NCBI GenBank assembly: GCA_964608265.1
Contig: CAZSNP010000003.1
Span: 71,260-135,259 of the forward strand
Direction: 5' to 3'
Length of the DNA: 64,000 bases
DNA from: JANWXR01 sp964608265
GTDB lineage: Bacteria; Chloroflexota; Anaerolineae; Anaerolineales; UBA6663
Shown here: positions 55,489 to 64,000 of the stretch, piece by piece
Layout: each line of letters begins with the position of its first letter
Numbering within the stretch: the stretch's first letter is position 1
Position numbers and translations under genes: made by a program
Notes under the pieces: generated by a model
What the model was told of the DNA's origin: nothing
The model's database searches: none
What the model saw: only the letters and a program-made list of their open reading frames with translations

Positions 55489-58221
55489 ATGGAACTCAAC
55501 GTCGCGATTGATACCCTCGGCCGGATTCTGGGGCAGGTGATCTCGGCGCAGGAGTCGCCGGCGCTGTTCGAAGTCGAGGAACGGATACGGCTCCACGCCA
55601 AGGCGCGCCGCGCCGGCGACGAGGCCGCCGCGCGCGCGCTGGCCGCCGAGGTGCGCGCGCTGACGACCGACGCTGCCCGCGCCGTGGCCGCCGCCTTCGC
55701 CCTGTACTTTGATCTCGTCAACCTGGCCGAGGAAGCCAGCCGCGTCCAAACGCTGCGGCAACGCGCCGCAACCACCAGCACGAAGAGTGGCGAGGACACC
55801 CTGACCGACGCTCTCGCGCAACTCGCCGCGCGCGGGGTCAGCGAAGCGGAGATGGCCGCCCTGTTACAGCGGCTCAAGATCGAGTTAGTCCTCACCGCGC
55901 ACCCCACCGAGGCGCGCCGGCGCACCGTCCAATCCAAGCTGCATCGCATCGCCCTGAGCGTGCGCGACCTGTATCGCAACGCGCTCGTGCCGCGCGAACG
56001 CGAGGCGGTGCTGAATGCCATCCGCGAGGAAATCACGGCGCTGTGGTTGACCGATCGCGCGCGCACCGCTCGCCCGGCGGTCACCGACGAGGTGCGCATC
56101 ACGCTGCACTTTGTCGGGGAGGTGTTCTGGGAGGCGCTGCCCCGGCTGTATGCGGATTTCGAGAGCGCCCTCGCGCAGCACTATCCGGGGCTGCGGCCAC
56201 CCTCGGGCTGGCTTACTCTGGCATCGTGGATCGGCGGGGACCGCGATGGCAACCCCAACGTCACCGCCGCCGTCACCGCCGAGACGTTGCGCCTGCATCG
56301 CGGCCTGGCGGTCGAACGACACAGGGCTTCGTTGCAGGAACTCGCTCGCCGCCTGAGCTTTGATCCCCGCCGCGTGCCAGTGCTGGCGGGCCTGCAGCAC
56401 TGGCTCGACGCGCGGCCCACCACGCCGCACCTCGACTATTTGAAGACCCGTTACAACGAGCCGTACCGCATCGTCGTCTCGCACCTGGTCGCCGACCTCG
56501 AGCAAGCCTCCGCCGACGACATGACGGCCCGTCTGCTGGGCGTCGCGCCTCACTCGCCCCGCGCCGTCCTCCACAACTTCACCGAGCCGCTCGACCTCAT
56601 CCGCTCCGCCCTCACAGGCGAACAGGCCAGCCGCTTGCTCATCACCACGCGCCGCCAACTGGAGATTTTCGGCCTGCACGCGGCACGTTTGGATGTGCGC
56701 GAGGAGTCGCTCCGGCTGGCGGCGACGCTGGGGGAACTGCTGCGCGCCCTCAACCTGAGCCTGACGTTTGAGCGCGACGCCGAGGCTGACCGGCTGCGAA
56801 CGCTCGACGCGTTGCTGCCGAAGGAACGACCCGCCGCGCTGGCGCCCAACCCCGGCATCACCGCCGAGACCGCCGAGACATGGGCGTTGTTCCGATTGCT
56901 GGCGCGCACGCAGGCGGTGTACGGGCGCGAGCTGTTGGGGCCGTTCGTCATCAGCATGACGCGCGACGCCGCCGACGTGCTGACGGTGCTCCTGCTCGCG
57001 CGCTGGGCCGGTTGCGCCGACGGCCTCTCTATCGTGCCACTCTTCGAGACGGTGGATGACCTCGAGCGCGCGCCCGGCATCCTGGCCACCCTGTTCACAC
57101 ATGCGGAGTATCGGCGGCATCTGGCGGCGTGCGGCGATGAGCAGATGGTGATGATCGGGTATTCGGACAGCAACAAAGACGGCGGTTACCTCGCCGCGAA
57201 CTGGGCCTTGTATCAGGCGCAGGAGGCGATTGCCGGCATCTGCCGCGAACACGCCATCACGTTGACGCTCTTTCACGGGCGCGGCGGCACGGTGGCGCGC
57301 GGCGGCGGCCCGGCCAATCGCGCCATCCGCGCACAGCCGCCGGGCACGGTCAATGGCCGCTTCCGCCTCACCGAGCAGGGCGAGGTCATCGCCTCGCGTT
57401 ACGGCGACCCCGACCTCGCGCATCGTCACCTCGAACAGATAGCGAGCGCGGTCCTGTTGGCGAGTGCGCCTGCGCCAGGGAGCAGTGGGGCAAGGGAGGC
57501 TACGCCCGCTCCCCTTCAACCCGGCCCCCAATGGCGCGCGGCGCTTGCGGAAATGGCCGGTCGCGCTCGCGCCGAATATCGCGCGCTGGTTTTCGAGACG
57601 CCGGGCTTCATGGAGTTCTGGCGACAGGCCACGCCGATTGACGAGATCAGCCGCTTGCGGATCGGGTCGCGGCCCACCGCGCGCCGCAGCGGCCCGCTGC
57701 AGGTCACCAACATCCGCGCCATCCCGTGGGTGTTTTCTTGGATGCAGAGCCGCTTCAACTTCCCGAGCTGGTACGGCTTGGGCACCGCGCTGGCCGATCC
57801 TCAGCGGCAGCCGTACCGGGAAATGTATGCGGGCTGGCCGTTCTTCCGCGCGCTGCTGGATAACGCGGAGATGTCGTTGCTCAAGGCCGATATGGGCATC
57901 GCGGCGCTGTACGCCGAGCTGGTGCCCGATGCCGCGCTGGCGCGGGAGACCTTCGCCCGCCTGCAGGCGGAGTTCGACCGCACCCGAGACGCGGTGCTCG
58001 CGATCTCCGGCCACAGCGAGCTGATGGAACCCGACCCCGTAATCCAACGCTCGGTCAAGCTGCGCAACCCGTACGTCGACCCGCTCAACTATATTCAGAT
58101 CGAGATGCTGCGGCGTCTGCGGGCCTTGCGCGATCCCGACTCGGCCGAGGCGGAGCCGCTGCGGGCGGTGATGGTGATGACGATCAACGGCATCGCGGCC
58201 GGCCTGCGGAATACCGGGTAG
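55489..58221 (+). CDS. ppc: Phosphoenolpyruvate carboxylase
   Basis: 910 residues, full length. VLTAHPTEARRRTV holds the catalytic His, WIGGDRDGNPNV the second signature, and GYSDSNKDGGYLAANW and FHGRGGTVARGGGP the C-terminal catalytic loops; RNPYVDPLNYIQIE and the end NGIAAGLRNTG are as expected. It carboxylates PEP to oxaloacetate, feeding aspartate and so the LysC-Asd pathway and CarAB-dependent pyrimidines. Near residue 665 a stretch APAPGSSGAREATPAPLQ, coded by G-rich repeat-like DNA (57466-57525), looks inserted in a surface loop. A GATAAT lies about 20 nt upstream of the ATG. Confidence 0.95.
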   Translation: MELNVAIDTLGRILGQVISAQESPALFEVEERIRLHAKARRAGDEAAARALAAEVRALTTDAARAVAAAFALYFDLVNLAEEASRVQTLRQRAATTSTKSGEDTLTDALAQLAARGVSEAEMAALLQRLKIELVLTAHPTEARRRTVQSKLHRIALSVRDLYRNALVPREREAVLNAIREEITALWLTDRARTARPAVTDEVRITLHFVGEVFWEALPRLYADFESALAQHYPGLRPPSGWLTLASWIGGDRDGNPNVTAAVTAETLRLHRGLAVERHRASLQELARRLSFDPRRVPVLAGLQHWLDARPTTPHLDYLKTRYNEPYRIVVSHLVADLEQASADDMTARLLGVAPHSPRAVLHNFTEPLDLIRSALTGEQASRLLITTRRQLEIFGLHAARLDVREESLRLAATLGELLRALNLSLTFERDAEADRLRTLDALLPKERPAALAPNPGITAETAETWALFRLLARTQAVYGRELLGPFVISMTRDAADVLTVLLLARWAGCADGLSIVPLFETVDDLERAPGILATLFTHAEYRRHLAACGDEQMVMIGYSDSNKDGGYLAANWALYQAQEAIAGICREHAITLTLFHGRGGTVARGGGPANRAIRAQPPGTVNGRFRLTEQGEVIASRYGDPDLAHRHLEQIASAVLLASAPAPGSSGAREATPAPLQPGPQWRAALAEMAGRARAEYRALVFETPGFMEFWRQATPIDEISRLRIGSRPTARRSGPLQVTNIRAIPWVFSWMQSRFNFPSWYGLGTALADPQRQPYREMYAGWPFFRALLDNAEMSLLKADMGIAALYAELVPDAALARETFARLQAEFDRTRDAVLAISGHSELMEPDPVIQRSVKLRNPYVDPLNYIQIEMLRRLRALRDPDSAEAEPLRAVMVMTINGIAAGLRNTG

Positions 58222-58251
58222 CAAAGCACAGTCAGCGAGGTGCAGGCTGGC

Positions 58252-59395
58252 ATGACGATCCTCAGTCATCAATCCCCGGTCACCAACCGCCCGGCCCTGC
58301 TGGCCCTGGCTGATGGCGCCGTCTGGCCGGGGCGCGCGTTGGGCGCCATCGGCGAGCGCACCGGCGAGGTGGTGTTCAACACCAGCCTCACGGGCTATCA
58401 GGAGATTCTGACCGACCCCTCGTACCACGGGCAGATTGTGGTGATGACCCAGCCCCACATCGGCAACTACGGCGCGAACGACGAGGACGACGAATCGCCT
58501 CAGCCGTGGGTGAACGGCTTTGTGGTGCGCGAGGCAAGCCCGCTCGCCAGCAACTGGCGGGCGACGCAGACTCTCGACGACTATCTTCGCCAACGTCACG
58601 TCATCGGCGTGACCGACGTGGATACGCGCGCCCTCGTCCGCCACATCCGCACCTACGGCGCGCAGAACGCCGCCCTGTCGAGCGTCAACCCAGAGCCGAG
58701 GCATGTCATCGCCCTCGCGCGCGCCGCGCCGGATATGAACGGGCTCGACCTGGCGCGGCAAGTGACGTGCACCGAGCCGTATCATTGGCGCCCCCCACTC
58801 GCTGCGGGAGAGAGGGCAGGGCTGGGGCAAAGCGCAGCGCCTTTGCGCGTCGTCGCCTACGACTTCGGCATCAAACGCAACATCCTCCGCCTGCTGGCCG
58901 AGCACGGCTGCGCGGTGACCGTCGTGCCCGCCCACACGAGCGCGGTGGAGGTGCTGGCGAGGCAGCCGGACGGTGTCTTCCTCTCGAACGGCCCCGGCGA
59001 CCCGGCCGCCTGCACGTATGCGATTGAGGCCGTGCAGGGCTTGCTGGGCCGTGTGCCGATCTTCGGCATTTGCCTCGGCCATCAGATTCTTGGGCTGGCG
59101 CTCGGGGGCACGACGTACAAATTGAAGTTTGGCCATCGCGGCGGCAACCAGCCGGTGCAACATCTGCCGACGCGCCGCGTCGAAATCTCCAGCCACAATC
59201 ACGGTTTCGCGGTGCGGGCCGACAGCTTACCGCCGGGCGTGGAGGTCACCCACACCAATCTAAACGATGAGTGCGTCGAGGGCCTGCGGGCGCCGGCGCT
59301 GCGAGCGTTCAGCGTGCAATACCACCCCGAGGCCGCGCCCGGCCCGCACGATGCGCGCTACCTCTTTCAGGAATTTGTGACGATGATAGCAGCCG

Positions 59396-59412
<17 letters not shown>
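58252..59412 (+). CDS. carA: Carbamoyl-phosphate synthase small subunit
   Basis: 386 residues. The N-terminal CPSase domain (GEVVFNTSLTGYQEILTDPSY) is followed by class I glutamine amidotransferase with nucleophile Cys in FGICLGHQ and the His-Glu pair in YHPEAAPGPHD. It supplies ammonia from glutamine to CarB for arginine and pyrimidine synthesis. Between the two domains (about residue 179) lies PPLAAGERAGLGQSAA, coded by 58792-58845, DNA that resembles the genome's CTCTCCCGCAGCGAG-type repeats; normal CarA passes directly from this linker to RVVAYDFGIK. It overlaps carB by 17 nt. The start at 58252 is chosen over an upstream GTG. Confidence 0.94.
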
Positions 59413-62700
<3,288 letters not shown>

Positions 62701-62704
<4 letters not shown>

Positions 62705-63597
62705 ACCGGCACGTCATCGCCGTGATCTGCGCGCTGATCATTGTCGGCGTCGTGGCCCTGTTCCTCGCTACGCGGCCAGTGATCGCGCCGCCCGCGCCGA
62801 CGGCGACGCCCACCCTCACGCCGCCGCCCACCGCCACGCCCATGCCGCTCGACGCCTGCGATCCACGCGCGACCGCCGGGCCGCCGCCCACCGGCCTCAC
62901 GCCGACTTGCACCTTCACCATCGTGGCCGAATATCCGCACGATGCGGCTGCGTTCACGCAGGGCTTGCAGTTCGTGGATGGCGTGCTGTACGAAGGCACC
63001 GGATTGGATGGGCAGTCGTCGCTGCGGCGGGTGGATTTGGAGAGCGGGACGGTGGAGCAGCGGGTTGATCTTGGCTTCGAGTATTTCGGCGAGGGCATCA
63101 CGGTGCTCGGTGACCGCATCTTTCAATTGACGTGGGATACGAACATCGGCTTTGTCTATGACCGGGCAACGTTCACGCAATTGCAGACCTTCCAGTATCC
63201 GACCGAGGGCTGGGGGCTGACGCACGACGGGCAGCGGCTGATCATGAGCGACGGCTCGCCGACGCTGTACACGCTCGACGCGCAGACGTTGGCGCAGACC
63301 CCGCTGAGCAACGTCGCCGACGCGACCGGCCCGATCGCGTTGCTCAATGAGTTGGAGTACATCAACGGTTACGTGTATGCCAACGTGTGGAAGACCGACC
63401 GCATTGCGAAGATTCTGCCGGAGACCGGGCAGGTGGTGGCGTGGCTGGATTTGAGCGGGCTGCGGCCCGCCGAAACGATGCGCTCGCCCGAGGCCGTCCT
63501 CAACGGCATCGCCTACGACGCCGCCGACGACCGGCTGTTTGTCACCGGCAAGTTGTGGCCCGGATTGTTCGAGATCAGGCTGCATTCGGCGCCCTGA
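62701..63597 (+). CDS. Glutaminyl-peptide cyclotransferase-like protein
   Basis: 298 residues. An N-terminal membrane helix or uncleaved signal (VIAVICALIIVGVVALFLAT) is followed by a Pro/Thr linker to about residue 70. The rest is the five-bladed propeller of the plant/bacterial glutamine cyclotransferase family: PHDAAAFTQGLQFVDGVLYEGTG, EYFGEGITVLGDRIFQLTW by parts, FQYPTEGWGLTHDG and LNELEYINGYVYANVW. It turns N-terminal Gln of exported proteins into pyroglutamate outside the membrane. It overlaps carB by 4 nt, an unexpected pairing that probably only reflects compact packing. Confidence 0.87.
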
Positions 63598-63729
63598 CCG
63601 AGGCCCGTCTCGGCATTGTCAGCGCAATGTTCGCACGCCCGGGCGCCGGGCGATAAACTTCACTCAGGATAACGGCCCCGGCCCGCGACGCGGGTGAACG
63701 CGGAGCGGTTGCCGGGCCTGGAGGGATTT

Positions 63730-64000
63730 GTGGGAGAGAGCGCGACGGCGACTCGTTTTGCGCGCCTGGGCATGATCGCCCGCTGGCGACCGGTGCACCG
63801 CGGCCACCTCGCCGTGCTGCGGGCGCTGTGCGACGCGGCCGCCGAGGCCCTCATCGGCATCGGCAGCGCCAACCGATACAATCTGCGCAACCCCTTCACT
63901 TTGGAAGAAACTACCGATATGCTCCGGCTGGCTTTGGCCGGGCGCGGCGGCAGCGAAGCTGCCGGCAGAGAAACGCGAAGCGTTTCTCCCCTCGCCCCGC
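63730..64000 (+). CDS. Nicotinamide-nucleotide adenylyltransferase-like protein (5' part only)
   Basis: 90 codons up to the window edge. The nucleotidyl-transferase motif ARWRPVHRGHLAVLRAL (the GxFxPxHxGH pattern) and IGIGSANRYNLRNPFTLEET are typical of archaeal-type NadM/NMN adenylyltransferases, which make NAD. A GTG at 63730 follows GGAGGG by 4 nt and is the chosen start; an in-frame ATG at 63772 is possible. After LRLALAGR the frame enters two perfect hairpins (63949-63988), so this gene too carries an in-frame repeat insertion. The C-terminus lies beyond the window. Confidence 0.78.
   Translation, partial: MGESATATRFARLGMIARWRPVHRGHLAVLRALCDAAAEALIGIGSANRYNLRNPFTLEETTDMLRLALAGRGGSEAAGRETRSVSPLAP
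63949..63988 (+). repeat. Two GAA-loop hairpins inside the nadM-like gene
   Basis: GGCAGC-GAA-GCTGCC (63949-63963) and GAGAAACGC-GAA-GCGTTTCTC (63968-63988): both perfect, both with the same three-base loop, 4 nt apart. They are translated in frame as part of the protein. Confidence 0.75.

Noticed and set aside
55885..59202. A 1105-codon minus-strand frame opposite ppc and carA
   Set aside because: It lies antisense to two genes with complete catalytic motifs and has His/Arg/Gln-rich shadow composition. The same applies to the minus-strand frame at 31206-33359 opposite hpaE-hpaB.

Overview
The window is GC-rich bacterial DNA that most resembles an assembled genome of a member of the Chloroflexota, probably Anaerolineae-like. 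The clues are lipoproteins with Thr/Pro-rich linkers, a two-lobed PstS lipoprotein, a CCA-adding enzyme with an N-terminal DUF5678, a TIGR03936 gene beside rplU-rpmA, a DUF1461/Lit-type transacylase, and many short palindromic repeats. This placement is an inference. Two runs of exactly 100 N (30308-30407, 45300-45399) are each flanked by the same 55 bases on both sides, so they look like scaffolder joins. No tRNA, rRNA, CRISPR array or intact insertion sequence was seen.

Layout. 1-13.0 kb, minus strand: an exported protein of unknown function running off the left edge, then a phosphate/arsenate block (phoB, a PhoR kinase fused to an ArsC domain, a tandem-duplicated PstS, PstC, PstA, PstB, a second ArsC, an HD-domain protein, PhoU). 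Pho-box-like 11-bp direct repeats lie upstream of phoB, pstS and a small gene downstream of the block. 13.2-17.5 kb: a response regulator, an aldehyde dehydrogenase, an NAD-dependent epimerase and a DUF2236/MpaB-like protein. 17.6-22.4 kb: a caspase/EF-hand/HEAT/WD40 protein divergent from a PucR-type regulator, then a lipoprotein. 22.5-28.4 kb: dienelactone hydrolase, then aspartate-family synthesis (lysC, asd, a DapA-family gene) with a threonine-rich leader peptide and terminator before lysC. 28.5-35.1 kb: a 4-hydroxyphenylacetate meta-cleavage cluster (hydrolase, FAH-family enzyme, hpaE, hpaB, hpaC, hpaD). 35.2-42.1 kb: cca, an LLM oxidoreductase, a thymidine kinase-HPRT fusion, L31 with an alpha-CTD-like tail, L27, L21, TIGR03936 and a YgjV-acetyltransferase fusion. 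42.2-54.4 kb: membrane spermidine-synthase-like protein, Lit-like protein, a broken DUF4058 gene, a Pat-like acyl-CoA synthetase/acetyltransferase, an aminotransferase, DUF427, a DUF318 permease with a truncated partner, a TolB-like propeller protein and a SET-domain protein. 54.7-64 kb: MBL-fold hydrolase, ppc, carA, carB, a glutamine cyclotransferase and the start of an NMN adenylyltransferase-like gene.

The most unusual signal is a set of palindromic repeats whose arms are built from imperfect tandem words of about 7 nt. The word differs from locus to locus while the design stays the same. They fill spacers, supply the last codons or stop of neighbouring genes, lie next to Shine-Dalgarno sites, and interrupt the coding sequence of carB twice in frame. 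Hairpin elements of other families also appear inside carA, possibly ppc, and the nadM-like gene. Other notable points are three gene fusions (PhoR-ArsC, TK-HPRT, L31-alphaCTD), the caspase protein with a canonical EF-hand loop, and a threonine attenuator whose promoter contains an inverted-repeat operator.
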